Assembly: GCF_002846415.1 (NCBI RefSeq)
Contig: NZ_PJMX01000001.1
Coordinates: 8,184,001-8,248,000 of the forward strand
Direction: 5' to 3'
Length of the DNA: 64,000 bases
Source of the DNA: Streptomyces sp. TLI_146
Lineage (GTDB): Bacteria > Actinomycetota > Actinomycetes > Streptomycetales > Streptomycetaceae
In this document: positions 41,620 through 50,616 of the stretch, piece by piece
Numbering within the stretch: the stretch's first letter is position 1
How the letters are laid out: every line of letters starts with the position of its first letter
Position numbers and translations under genes: made by a program
Notes under the pieces: generated by a model
Databases searched by the model: none
What the model saw: only the letters and a program-made list of their open reading frames with translations
What the model was told of the DNA's origin: nothing

Positions 41620-44600
41620 ATGGGCGGACAGCACGGCACTCAGCGGGGCAGCCAGTTCACCGCCGTCGATCCGGTGCTTCTGAGGGCTCCCGCCCGGCCC
41701 CTGCCCGAGCACCCCGACAGCCCGGCGGGCCCCACCGAGGCCGATCTCGCGCGGTATGTCGCCGAGGCCGCGCTCGACCCCCTGCTGCGCGAGGCGGTCG
41801 AGCTGTCCAGCCCCTCGCTGGCCCGCGTCCTGGCCGCCGACCGGCCCTTGGCGGGTGACGCGCTGCGCCGGGCCGCGACCGCTGTGGGCCGCTACCGGTT
41901 GCGTATGACCACCCGGCCCACCCCGTTCGGACTGCTCGCCGGGGTCGGCCTCGCCCGCTTCGGCGAGGCCGCCTCGGTCCGCTGGGGCGGCCGCCACCGC
42001 GCCGTCGTGCGCCCGGACCTCGGCTGGCTGGCCAAGGTGGTGAAGCGCCTTCACCAGGACCCGGCGGTCCTGCCCGGCCTCCTTCTCGTCGCCGACCAGC
42101 AGTGTGTGGTACGCGGCTCCCGGCTCGTACTGCCCTATGTGCCCGGGGACGGTGACGAGACGTTGGATGAGGTGAGTGTCCGTCACACCCCGGTCGTCGC
42201 CGAGGTGTTGCGCCACGCCGCCTCGCCGGTCGGGTTTGCGAAGGTGGTGGCAGGGGTGTGCGAGGCCTTCCCGGAAGCACCCTCGGACGCCGTGGTGAAC
42301 CTGGTACGCACCCTGGTCGCCCGCGGCTTTCTGCACACCGACCTGTTTCCCGCCCCGGACAGCACGGACCCCCTCGGCCATGTGCGGGACCGGCTGCCCG
42401 AAGGCCTGCCGCTGCGCGGCGAACTGGAGGGCATACGCTCCGAACTGCTGCGGTGCGAGGACCTCGAAGCGGGCGGCGACGGCGCCCGTCTGAAGGCCCT
42501 GCAAATCGCCCGGGAGCACATGACGGCGCTGTGCCCCAGCGACCATGTGCTGCACGTCGACCTCGTACTGGACGCGGCCGTGGTGCTGCCGGAGGCGCTG
42601 CGCGAGGAGTTCGAGCGCGCGGCCACCGCCCTGTGGCGGCTCTCCCCGCCCCGCACCGCCCCCGCCCATCTGCGCGCCTACCACCGGGCCTTCGTCGAGC
42701 GGTACGGCAGGGAGCGCGCCGTGCCCGTGACCGAACTCCTCGATCCCGCCGACGGGTTGGGGCCGCCGGACGGCTACGAGCACCCGGCCGTTCCCCGGCC
42801 CCACGCTGACGCGGAACCGCACGACGGTGACCCCGAGAACGTGGAGCGCCGACGGCTCCTGGCCGAACTCGCCGCCGGGGCACTCGCCGACCTCTCCCCG
42901 GGCGCACCGCTCCCCGAGGTGGTCCTCGACGAGACGCTCTTCGCCCGCCTCTCAAGCCCCGACCCGGACGGCACCGCAGCCAACCGCCTGCCGGACACCT
43001 TCGAGCTGTACGCGGAGCTGGTCGGGGCGTCCACCGGGCGACTGGACTGCGGAGAGTTCAGGATCGCGCTCTCCCCGGTCGCCGGCAGCGACCTGGCCGG
43101 GGCCACCTTCGGCCGCTTCGCCGCACAGCTGGGCGGGCCGGAGCTCATGGCGCGCGTCAGCGGCGCCCAAGCCCCGACCGGCGGGGACGGCGAGCCGACG
43201 CCGGTGCACCTGGAGTTCACCCCCGTCCGGCCGCGCCACGCCAACATCGCCCGCAGCCCGCGCTGGCTCGGCCACCGCGTCGTCGTCAGCGCGTTCCCGG
43301 ACGCGGCGGGGCCCGAGGTGCTGCCGCTGGACGACCTGGTGGTCCACGCCGACGCGGAGCGGCTGAGCATCCGCTCCCGCATCCTGGGCCGCCCGGTGCG
43401 GGTGATCGCCCACCATGTGCTCAACCAGCGCACCGGCGCCCCCAACGTGGCCCGCTTCCTGCACGAGGTGAGCCGGCTGAGCGGCCACCGACCCTGGCAG
43501 CCCTGGGACTGGGGCGCGGCCGCCACCAACCCCGCGCTTCCCCGCGTACGGTACGGGCGCACGATCCTGGCCCCGGCCACCTGGCGGCTCACCCTGCCCA
43601 CCGCCACCTACGAGGAGTGGTGCGCCGCCCTGCCCCGGTGGCGGCGGCGCTGGGGCGTACCGGCCTCCGTGCGCCTGGTAACCGGCGACCAGCGGATCAC
43701 GCTCGACCTCGACCTCCCCTGGCACCAGCGGCTGCTGTACGCCCATGCGCGCACCGCCGGGACCACGCTGCTCCAGGAGGACCCGGCGGCGGCCGGTTCC
43801 GGCTGGCTGCGGAGCCCCGAGGGAGCCCACACGGCCGAGCTCGTCGTCGCGCTCCATGCGAAGGAGCAGCCCGCGCCCCGGCCTCAGAGGCCGCCCATGG
43901 CCGCCCGCCGTACACCCGGGACGGTCTCGCTGCCCGGGGGTGAGTGGCTGTACGCCCGCGTGGACACCCCGCAAGCCCGGCAGGACACCGTCATCGAGGA
44001 GTGGCTGCCCCAGCTCGCCGACGCGCTCCCGGACGGCATCGACCGCTGGTTCTTCGTCCGCTACCGCGACCCCGAGCCGCACTTGAGGATCCGCTTCCAC
44101 GGAGAGTCGCCCGCGTGGGCGGCCCACCTGCTCACCGTCGTACGCGACTGGGCCGCCGGGCTTCGCGCCGCGCACCTCGCCTCGGGGCTGCGCCTGGAGA
44201 CGTACGACCCGGAGTACGAACGCTACGGCGGCCCCGAGGCGATGGCCGCCGCCGAACGTGTCTTCCACGCCGACAGCCTGGTTGCCCTCTCCGCCGGAGC
44301 GGCCCGCGGCCGGCCGGGCCCCGACCGCGACCTGTTCTCGGCGGTCAACACCGCCGACATCGCCCGGCACTTCCTGGCAGGCGCGGGCGGTCCGCCCGCC
44401 CACGTCTGGCTGCCCGCCGCCTACCCCAAGTCCGAACGCGACCACCGGGCCTTCCGTGACGACCGTGCCGCCGTGCTGCGGGCGATCGGCCCCGACGGGC
44501 CCGCTCCCGTCTCCTCCTCGTCCGAGCTGGCCCTCGCCTGGCAGCGGCGCGCCGCTCGACTCGCCGACCACGGCGCGCTGTTGGCCGAGCTGAGGGAGCG

Positions 44601-44766
44601 TGACCCGAGCCGGATGTCGCCCGAACCGGTGGCGGGCAGCCTCATCCACATGAGCCACAACCGGCTGATCGGCATCGATCCCGAAGCCGAGCGCCGGGCC
44701 CTCGCCCTCGCCCGGGGCGCCTTCGAGGCGCATCGTGCCCGCCGACGCGCCCAGGAGCAGCGATGA
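41620..44766 (+). CDS. lanB: LanB lanthipeptide dehydratase (full length)
   Basis: A 1048-residue class I dehydratase. The Lant_dehydr_N glutamylation region begins after residue 30 and includes TTRPTPFGLLAGVGLARFGE (about 97-116) and VVLPEALREEFERAATAL. The SpaB_C elimination domain begins near EWLYARVDTPQARQDTVIEE (about 775) and continues through WFFVRYRDPEPHLRIRFHG. This enzyme uses glutamyl-tRNA to glutamylate Ser/Thr and then eliminates glutamate. Both halves are fused, unlike split LanB systems. Its stop overlaps lanC by 4 nt. ATG 41620 follows GGGGAGAAG. Confidence 0.92.
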   Translation: MGGQHGTQRGSQFTAVDPVLLRAPARPLPEHPDSPAGPTEADLARYVAEAALDPLLREAVELSSPSLARVLAADRPLAGDALRRAATAVGRYRLRMTTRPTPFGLLAGVGLARFGEAASVRWGGRHRAVVRPDLGWLAKVVKRLHQDPAVLPGLLLVADQQCVVRGSRLVLPYVPGDGDETLDEVSVRHTPVVAEVLRHAASPVGFAKVVAGVCEAFPEAPSDAVVNLVRTLVARGFLHTDLFPAPDSTDPLGHVRDRLPEGLPLRGELEGIRSELLRCEDLEAGGDGARLKALQIAREHMTALCPSDHVLHVDLVLDAAVVLPEALREEFERAATALWRLSPPRTAPAHLRAYHRAFVERYGRERAVPVTELLDPADGLGPPDGYEHPAVPRPHADAEPHDGDPENVERRRLLAELAAGALADLSPGAPLPEVVLDETLFARLSSPDPDGTAANRLPDTFELYAELVGASTGRLDCGEFRIALSPVAGSDLAGATFGRFAAQLGGPELMARVSGAQAPTGGDGEPTPVHLEFTPVRPRHANIARSPRWLGHRVVVSAFPDAAGPEVLPLDDLVVHADAERLSIRSRILGRPVRVIAHHVLNQRTGAPNVARFLHEVSRLSGHRPWQPWDWGAAATNPALPRVRYGRTILAPATWRLTLPTATYEEWCAALPRWRRRWGVPASVRLVTGDQRITLDLDLPWHQRLLYAHARTAGTTLLQEDPAAAGSGWLRSPEGAHTAELVVALHAKEQPAPRPQRPPMAARRTPGTVSLPGGEWLYARVDTPQARQDTVIEEWLPQLADALPDGIDRWFFVRYRDPEPHLRIRFHGESPAWAAHLLTVVRDWAAGLRAAHLASGLRLETYDPEYERYGGPEAMAAAERVFHADSLVALSAGAARGRPGPDRDLFSAVNTADIARHFLAGAGGPPAHVWLPAAYPKSERDHRAFRDDRAAVLRAIGPDGPAPVSSSSELALAWQRRAARLADHGALLAELRERDPSRMSPEPVAGSLIHMSHNRLIGIDPEAERRALALARGAFEAHRARRRAQEQR

Positions 44767-46010
44767 CGCCCGCGCTTTCGTCCCCCGGCCTGTCGGCCGA
44801 CGCGGCCCGGGAGGCAGTCGACGAGGTGGCCGCGCGGCTGCGGACCCCCGAGGCGGTCGCCGCCTGCGGCGCCCGGGCCGACTCGCTCGCCGCCGGGCAC
44901 CCGGGCGTCTCACTGCTCTTCACCACGCTGGCCGCCGACCGGGGCGGAGACGCCCGGACCGTCGCCCACGGCCACCTCGCCGCCGCGACACGGGCCGACG
45001 GCGGGCTGCACGCCGCCGGTCTCTACACGGGGATGGCGGCCGTCGCCTTCGCCGCCCGCCTCGCGGCGACCGGCCCCGACGCCTACCGCTCGCTCCTCAC
45101 CACCCTCACACCCCGCATCGCCGACGCCGCCGTGCAGCGGGCACGGCACCTGCGCACGGCACGATCCGCCGGTACGGGCGTGGCGTCGCACCAGTACGAC
45201 GTGGTGTCCGGGGTGGCGGGGCTCGCCCGGCTGCTGCTCGCCCTCGACCCGCGCGGCCCCGCGCTGCGCCACTGCCTCCAAGCCCTGACCGACCTCACCG
45301 AACCGGCCGCCACAGGGCAGGGCACCCTGCCGGGCTGGTGGTCGGCGGGCGGACCGGGCCGCGACACCCCGCCCTCCGACTACCCGCGCGGCCACCTCAA
45401 CCTGGGTCTGGCGCACGGCATTCCGGGCCCGCTGGCCGTCCTCGCCCTCGCCCTTGAGCAGGGCGTCCGGGTGCCCGGCCAGGAGGAGGCCATCACACGG
45501 CTCGCCGGATGGCTGGTGCAGCGGCGGAGCGAGGACGCGTACGGACCGTACTGGGCGATGGTGGTGCGTCCGGAGGACGAGCTCGCGGGCGTCCTTCCGC
45601 CGTCCCCGCCTACCCGGGCCGCCTGGTGCTACGGCAGCCCCGGCGTGGCCAGAGCGCTCTTCCTCGCCGGTCGTGCGTTGGGCGAACCCGCGTGGCGGGG
45701 GACGGCCGCCCGCTCCCTGCACGCGGCACTCGCCCGGCCGGCCGCCACGCGCGCGCTGGAGGGGGCCGGGCTGTGCCACGGCACCGGCGGGCTGCTCCAC
45801 ATCGCCGCGCTCGTCGCGTACGAGGCGGCGGACGAGGAGCTAACCGCCCGCCTGCCCGCGCTCGCGGCCGAGGTCCGCGCGGGACTCGACGCCCTGGAAG
45901 GGCCCGGCTTCCTGGAGGGCGCGGCGGGCGCGGCCCTCGCCCTGCACACCTACGCCCAGCGGCCGGACGCCGCTCAACTGTCCTGGGACGCGGCGCTGCT
46001 GACGTCCTGA
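44763..46010 (+). CDS. lanC: LanC lanthionine cyclase
   Basis: A 415-residue zinc-dependent cyclase that adds Cys thiols to dehydrated residues. All hallmark motifs are present: GLAHGIPGPLAVL with H218, WCYGSPG with C289, and LCHGTGGLLH with C338 and H339 (the zinc ligands). The N-terminal 100 residues and the (GVS)LLF and GLYTGMAAVAFA repeats match the alpha-alpha barrel. The ATG overlaps the lanB stop (ATGA). Length is normal, so it is expected to be active. Confidence 0.93.
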   Translation: MTPALSSPGLSADAAREAVDEVAARLRTPEAVAACGARADSLAAGHPGVSLLFTTLAADRGGDARTVAHGHLAAATRADGGLHAAGLYTGMAAVAFAARLAATGPDAYRSLLTTLTPRIADAAVQRARHLRTARSAGTGVASHQYDVVSGVAGLARLLLALDPRGPALRHCLQALTDLTEPAATGQGTLPGWWSAGGPGRDTPPSDYPRGHLNLGLAHGIPGPLAVLALALEQGVRVPGQEEAITRLAGWLVQRRSEDAYGPYWAMVVRPEDELAGVLPPSPPTRAAWCYGSPGVARALFLAGRALGEPAWRGTAARSLHAALARPAATRALEGAGLCHGTGGLLHIAALVAYEAADEELTARLPALAAEVRAGLDALEGPGFLEGAAGAALALHTYAQRPDAAQLSWDAALLTS

Positions 46011-46101
46011 TGTGATGTCCTTCGCCTAGTCGACGAGGGGATCCCCGCTGCTGCGGGGTGCCTCATGAGTCGTTTACCCGCTATTGAGTCGGTCGGGTCA
46101 G

Positions 46102-46140
46102 CCTGTACGCCAGCACATACGGGGCTAGTACACGTACAGG
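46102..46140 (+). promoter_or_regulatory. Inverted repeat before the response regulator gene
   Basis: CCTGTACG (46102-46109) and CGTACAGG (46133-46140) form a spaced 8-bp dyad ending 10 bp before the GTG at 46151. It could be an autoregulatory site. Confidence 0.4.
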
Positions 46141-46150
46141 AAAGGGCGAG

Positions 46151-46828
46151 GTGGCTCACGTGATCACGAAGCGTGTCAGAGTGACCGTCCGCGCATCCGA
46201 CCCGCTGAGCCGGGCCGGGGTGATCAGTCATCTGCGACACCAGCCGTCGATCGAGGTGGTGGACGACACCCGCGGGCGGGCCGATGTGACCACTCGGCCC
46301 GACGACCGGGGCGTCACCGTGATGCTCGCCGACCGGCTCGACGGGCCGGTCCCGGCGGATCTGCGGCGCATCGTGCGCGGCGGGGAACAGCGGGTGGTGC
46401 TGGTGACCCGCGAGCTGCGCGAGTCGGATCTGCTGACGGTGGTGGAGTGCGGGGTGCGCGCCATACTCTGGCGCCACCAGGTCACCGGGCAGCGGCTCCT
46501 GGGGGCCGTGCACAGTGCGGCGCGTGACGAGGGAGAGTTGCCGCCCGACCTGGTCAGCAGGCTGCTGACACAGATGGGACGGCTGCACCGCTCGGCGTCG
46601 GGCCCCACGACGGGCTCCAGGGGTGCGGCACCCCCGCTCGGCATGGCGGCGCGCGAGGTGGACGTGCTGCGCCTGGTCGCCGACGGTCTGGACACCCGGC
46701 AGATATCCGAGAAGCTCGCGTACTCGGAGCGGACCGTCAAGAACATCCTGCACGCGCTGACGACCCGGCTCCAGCTCAGCAACCGTGCGCATGCCGTCGC
46801 GTACGCGCTGCGCGAGGGCTACATCTAG
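46151..46828 (+). CDS. Atypical LuxR-family response regulator
   Basis: A 225-residue regulator. The N-terminal receiver-like domain lacks the normal acidic pair (reads ASDPLSRAG) and the switch Lys (reads AILWRH). An Asp in VTVMLADRLDG could match the phosphoacceptor. The C-terminal LuxR HTH is conserved (MAAREVDVLRLVADGLDTRQ, ISEKLAYSERTVKNILHALT). It probably acts without phosphorylation. It lies 140 bp after lanC and likely controls the lanthipeptide locus, as LuxR-type regulators do in other actinobacterial lanthipeptide clusters. GTG 46160 is an equally good start. Confidence 0.85.
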   Translation: MAHVITKRVRVTVRASDPLSRAGVISHLRHQPSIEVVDDTRGRADVTTRPDDRGVTVMLADRLDGPVPADLRRIVRGGEQRVVLVTRELRESDLLTVVECGVRAILWRHQVTGQRLLGAVHSAARDEGELPPDLVSRLLTQMGRLHRSASGPTTGSRGAAPPLGMAAREVDVLRLVADGLDTRQISEKLAYSERTVKNILHALTTRLQLSNRAHAVAYALREGYI

Positions 46829-46861
46829 GCGAGCGGATGGGAAAGGTCATCAACCCCCTTG

Positions 46862-46891
46862 TGGTCCAGACCTATTGACAGGTCTGGACCA
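46862..46891 (+). promoter_or_regulatory. Paired dre (DasR) sites over a -35 box
   Basis: TGGTCCAGACCT (46862-46873) and AGGTCTGGACCA (46880-46891) are perfect reverse complements, each close to the DasR core. The intervening TTGACA (46875-46880) is a consensus -35, with TTGAGT at 46898 as -10. Repression by DasR and release by amino-sugar phosphates is the expected control of the chitinase. Confidence 0.85.
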
Positions 46892-46941
46892 TTCCGCTTG
46901 AGTGCCTGGTGCCCCACTCATCCCCCCACAAGGAGTGGCAC

Positions 46942-47838
46942 ATGCCCCTGCGCCGGATCACCGCGACGCTGGCCTCGGCGGCCTCCGTCATCGGCCTCGC
47001 CGCCCTCGTCCCGCTCGCCTCACCCGCGCACGCGGCGAGTTGCGCCGCCCCCTACGCGGCCTCCGCCGTCTACACCGGAGGCATGACGGCTTCCTACGGC
47101 GGCCACAACTGGTCCGCCAAGTGGTGGACCCAGGGAGAGGCGCCCGGCACCGGCGGCTCGGGTGTCTGGGCCGACCAGGGCGACTGCGGCGGCTCCACCA
47201 CCCCGCCGACCAACCCCGCTGGATTCGTGGTCTCCGAAGCCCAGTTCAACCAGATGTTCCCGAACCGGAACCCCTTCTACACCTACGCCGGCCTGACCGC
47301 CGCCCTCAGCGCCTACCCCGGCTTCGCCAACACCGGCAGCGACACGGTCAAGAAGCAGGAGGCCGCCGCCTTCCTCGCCAACGTCAGCCACGAGACCGGG
47401 GGACTGGTCTACATCGTCGAGCAGAACACCGCCAACTACCCGCACTACTGCGACACCACGCAGCCTTACGGATGCCCGGCCGGACAGGCCGCGTACTACG
47501 GGCGCGGCCCGATCCAGCTCAGCTGGAACTTCAACTACAAGGCGGCCGGTGACGCGCTCGGAATCGATCTCCTGCACAACCCCGACCTGGTGCAGGCCGA
47601 CGCCGCAGTGGCCTGGAAGACCGGCCTCTGGTACTGGAACACCCAGAACGGCCCCGGCACCATGACCGCGCACAACGCCATGGTCAACGGCGCGGGCTTC
47701 GGCCAGACGATCCGCAGCATCAACGGCTCCCTGGAGTGCGACGGCAGGAACCCGGCCCAGGTGCAGAGCCGGATCAACGCCTACCAGAGCTTCACCTCGG
47801 TCCTGGGTGTCCCGGCCGGCTCCAACCTGTCCTGCTGA
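46942..47838 (+). CDS. Secreted GH19 chitinase with chitin-binding domain
   Basis: A 298-residue exported endochitinase. The signal peptide ends SPAHA. A CBM5/12-type chitin-binding module follows (AVYTGGMTASYGGHNWSAKW, WADQGDCG), then a Thr/Pro linker and a family 19 catalytic domain (FLANVSHETGGLVYIVEQN with catalytic E151; AAYYGRGPIQLSWNFNYKAA; RINAYQSFTSVLGV). Size and order match the Streptomyces ChiC type. ATG 46942 follows AAGGAG. Controlled by the paired dre sites. Confidence 0.94.
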   Translation: MPLRRITATLASAASVIGLAALVPLASPAHAASCAAPYAASAVYTGGMTASYGGHNWSAKWWTQGEAPGTGGSGVWADQGDCGGSTTPPTNPAGFVVSEAQFNQMFPNRNPFYTYAGLTAALSAYPGFANTGSDTVKKQEAAAFLANVSHETGGLVYIVEQNTANYPHYCDTTQPYGCPAGQAAYYGRGPIQLSWNFNYKAAGDALGIDLLHNPDLVQADAAVAWKTGLWYWNTQNGPGTMTAHNAMVNGAGFGQTIRSINGSLECDGRNPAQVQSRINAYQSFTSVLGVPAGSNLSC

Positions 47839-47929
47839 CAGCGCTCGACAAGGGGCCAGTGACCTGTTCGCGCGACCGCGTTGTTGGTTAGGGTGGCCGG
47901 CAGAGCGGGACACAGGAAGGCGCTGACGC

Positions 47930-48724
47930 ATGGCTGCCCACCGGTCGGACGAAGGGGCGCACCCTCACCCCGCCTCACCGAGCCAGGATCCGGAACACCA
48001 CTTACCGATCACGGAAAGCCACCCCCGACCGGCCGGACACGATTCACGTGTGACCGGCCGGTCGGCGCCCGCGGTACTGCCTCCAGCGCTGCGCGCGTGG
48101 CTCGGGCTGACCGCGGTGCTCGCCGCGCTGGTGGTCGTCGTGCTCGGGGTCCTGTACGCCGGGCACAGTGAGTCCGGCAGGGTGGACAGGTGGGTCGTCG
48201 AGCCGACGGCGGACAGTGTGGGGCCGCCGTGGCGGCGCGTCGCTCTGGCCCTGGACTTCCTGGGAGAGCCCGCCGGGTCGGTGATGCTGGTCGTGGCCAC
48301 CGTGGCGGTCTGTCTGCTGCTTCGGCGCTCTCGCGCGGCGGTGCTCGTCGTCGCCGCGGTCGTCATGAGCGTCGGGACGGCGACACTCCTCAAGCACCTG
48401 GTGGGACGCACGATCCACGGCGCGGACAACCTGTCCTACCCGAGCGGGCACACTGCCTTCTTCACCGCGCTCGCCCTTGTGGTGGCGCTGCTCGCGACCA
48501 GTTGGCTCGGCCTGGGCAGGACGGCCGGCACCTCACTCGTGCTCGCCGCGGCGCTGGTCGCGGGCGCCGCGATGGGCTGGGCGGAGGTCGCCCTGAGCGC
48601 GCATTACCCGACCGACGCCCTGGGCGGCTGGTGCACCGCGCTGGCGGTGGTACCGGCGATGGCATGGCTCGTCGACCGCGTCGCCGACCGGCGGGGCGAC
48701 GCCGGTCGGCCGCAGCGTCGCTGA
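47930..48724 (+). CDS. PAP2 family membrane phosphatase
   Basis: A 264-residue membrane phosphatase. After a polar N-terminal extension of about 50 residues there are about six membrane helices. The three catalytic motifs are LKHLVGRTIHG, LSYPSGHTAFFTAL and ALSAHYPTDALGG. It probably dephosphorylates phosphatidic acid or undecaprenyl-pyrophosphate on the outer face. It is convergent with the glycan operon, where recycled lipid carrier would be useful, but that link is speculative. Confidence 0.9.
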   Translation: MAAHRSDEGAHPHPASPSQDPEHHLPITESHPRPAGHDSRVTGRSAPAVLPPALRAWLGLTAVLAALVVVVLGVLYAGHSESGRVDRWVVEPTADSVGPPWRRVALALDFLGEPAGSVMLVVATVAVCLLLRRSRAAVLVVAAVVMSVGTATLLKHLVGRTIHGADNLSYPSGHTAFFTALALVVALLATSWLGLGRTAGTSLVLAAALVAGAAMGWAEVALSAHYPTDALGGWCTALAVVPAMAWLVDRVADRRGDAGRPQRR

Positions 48725-48731
48725 CGTCACG

Positions 48732-50057
48732 TCACGCCAACCGTCGGAACACGGGCTTCACCGGCCGCCCGCCCAGCCAGGGAGTGGGGTCGGCGGCATC
48801 CAGCGCCTTCCGGTACACCGCGCATGCCTGGGCCACCACATGGACGGTGCGGTCGATGTCGGCGTCGGTGAGCGCGCTGCTCACCACGAACGACGGGGCC
48901 AGCACCCCGCCCGCGAGCAACCGACGCAGGAACAGGGTGCGGTACGGCTGCGACGGCTGCCCCTTCTCGTCGAGGGTGGCGAAGACCAGGTTGCTGGCCC
49001 GGCCCCGGACGACGATGTGGTCGCCGACGCCCATGCTGGCCGCGGCCTCGCGGACACCGGCGGCCAACCGCTCGCCGAGGGCATGCAGCCGCGAAGTGAT
49101 GCCCTCCTCGACGTAGGTGGCCTGCACGGCCATCGCGGCGGCCAGCGAGTGCGTTTCCGCACCGTGCGTGGTGGACAGCAGGAACACCCGCTCGCCGGAG
49201 TGCCGCAGCCCGCCCAGCTCCATCAGATCGCGTCGCCCGGCCAGCGCGGACACGGCGAATCCGTTGCCCAGCGCCTTGCCGAAGGTGGAGAGGTCGGGGA
49301 CGACGCCGTACAGGCCCTGGGCGCCCGCCTCGGACCAGCGGAAGCCCGTGATCATCTCATCGAAGATCAGTACGCAGCCGTGCCGGTCGGCCAGCTCGCG
49401 CAGGCCCGCGAGGTAGCCGGGCGGAGGCTCGGAGTGGGTGGCGGGTTCGAGTATCAGACAGGCGACCTCGTCCTGGTACCGGGCGAGCAGCTCCTCCGTG
49501 GCGGCCAGGTCCCCGTAAGGGAACCCCACGGTCAAGTCGGTGGTCGTCGGCGGGATGCCCGCGGACATCGGCGTCGTACCGATGAACCAGTCGTCGACGG
49601 AGAAGAACGGGTGGTCGCCGCAGATGGCCACCCGCGGGCGCCCGGTGGCGGCGCGGGCGAGGCGCACCGCGGCGGTCGTGGCGTCGGAGCCGTTCTTCGC
49701 GAACTTCACCATCTCCGCGGTCGGCACGGTGGCCAGGAAGCGTTCCGCGGCGTCGGCCTCCACGATGGAGGGCCGGACGAAGTTGCTGCCGCGGTCGAGT
49801 TCGCGCCGTACCGCCTCGATCACGCGCGGGTGGGCGTGGCCGAGGCTGACCGACCGCAGGCCGGAGCCGTACTCGATATAGCGGTTGCCGTCGACGTCCC
49901 ACACATGGGCACCGCGGCCGTGGCTGATGACCGGAGCCAGGTCCTCGGGGTACTGGTCGTCGCCCTTGGCGTAGGTGTGCGCGCCACCGGGGATCATCGC
50001 GTGCAGCCGCTCGTTCGCGAGCCGCGACCGGGGCAGGAGGAACTCTTCGGTGTCCAC
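48732..50057 (-). CDS. Class III aminotransferase (glutamate-1-semialdehyde aminotransferase-like)
   Basis: A 441-residue PLP enzyme. MIPGGAHTYAKGDDQYPEDL and IEYGSGLRSVSLGHAHPRVI form the N-terminal region, FDEMITGFRWSEAGAQ holds the cofactor-binding Asp, and STFGKALGNG the PLP Lys (K261). In glycan loci such enzymes act as aminotransferases or aminomutases on unusual donors rather than in haem synthesis. GTG 50057 lies 7 nt after the epimerase stop. Last gene of the glycan operon. Confidence 0.9.
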   Translation of the reverse strand: MDTEEFLLPRSRLANERLHAMIPGGAHTYAKGDDQYPEDLAPVISHGRGAHVWDVDGNRYIEYGSGLRSVSLGHAHPRVIEAVRRELDRGSNFVRPSIVEADAAERFLATVPTAEMVKFAKNGSDATTAAVRLARAATGRPRVAICGDHPFFSVDDWFIGTTPMSAGIPPTTTDLTVGFPYGDLAATEELLARYQDEVACLILEPATHSEPPPGYLAGLRELADRHGCVLIFDEMITGFRWSEAGAQGLYGVVPDLSTFGKALGNGFAVSALAGRRDLMELGGLRHSGERVFLLSTTHGAETHSLAAAMAVQATYVEEGITSRLHALGERLAAGVREAAASMGVGDHIVVRGRASNLVFATLDEKGQPSQPYRTLFLRRLLAGGVLAPSFVVSSALTDADIDRTVHVVAQACAVYRKALDAADPTPWLGGRPVKPVFRRLA

Positions 50058-50064
50058 GGTGACG

Positions 50065-50616
50065 TCAGCTCTCTCTCTGCTTCAGGACCTCGGCGAGGCT
50101 CGGTGCCTCCCGGTCCCGCTGGGACATCGACGTGACCGGCAGCGGCCAGGGAACGGCGAGCTCCGGGTCGTCGAAGGCGATCGTCACGTCCTCGGCCGGA
50201 TCGTGCGGGCGGTCGATCCGGTACGAGGTGTCGGCGATGTCGGTCAGCGCCTGGAAGCCGTGCGCGCACCCGGCCGGGATGTACAGGGTCTTCTGCGTCT
50301 CGCCGGACAGCTCGAAGGAGGCCCGGTTGAGGTAGGTCGGCGAGTCGGGCCGCAGGTCCACCACGACGTCGAAGATCCTCCCGTACGAGCAGCGCACCAG
50401 CTTGGCCTCGCCCGCGCCGGAGCGCAGGTGCAGGCCGCGCAGCACGCCCCGGACCGAGCGGGACACGCTGTCCTGAATGAAGGCGTCCGGGTCGAGGCCC
50501 ACCGAGCGGACCACGTCGGCGTCGAAGGTGCGGCAGAAGAAGCCGCGCTCGTCGGCGTACGGCGTCGGCTCGAACAGGTACGCGCCGGAGATCTCCGGGA
50601 CTTCGGTCGCTTTCAT
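50065..50616 (-). CDS. NDP-4-keto-6-deoxyhexose 3,5-epimerase-like protein
   Basis: A 183-residue RmlC-fold enzyme. FEPTPYADERGFFCRTFDAD, VRGVLRGLHLRSGAGEAKLV (catalytic His in GLHLR), GRIFDVVVDLR and IPAGCAHGFQALTD match RmlC/EvaD-type epimerases. It would epimerise C3 and/or C5 of a nucleotide-bound 4-keto sugar. No NDP-glucose 4,6-dehydratase is visible in the window. ATG 50616 overlaps the upstream stop; GGGAGGCTCC precedes it. Confidence 0.9.
   Translation of the reverse strand: MKATEVPEISGAYLFEPTPYADERGFFCRTFDADVVRSVGLDPDAFIQDSVSRSVRGVLRGLHLRSGAGEAKLVRCSYGRIFDVVVDLRPDSPTYLNRASFELSGETQKTLYIPAGCAHGFQALTDIADTSYRIDRPHDPAEDVTIAFDDPELAVPWPLPVTSMSQRDREAPSLAEVLKQRES

Noticed and set aside
41268..41858. 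Plus-strand open frame over the lanA region
   Set aside because: It overlaps lanB out of frame and has no motif; the minus-strand 38-residue peptide has leader box, ribosome-binding site and terminator.
46043..46058. Terminator after lanC (CCCCGC/GCGGGG hairpin)
   Set aside because: Only 6 bp and no T-run; read-through into the regulator gene is possible, so not called.
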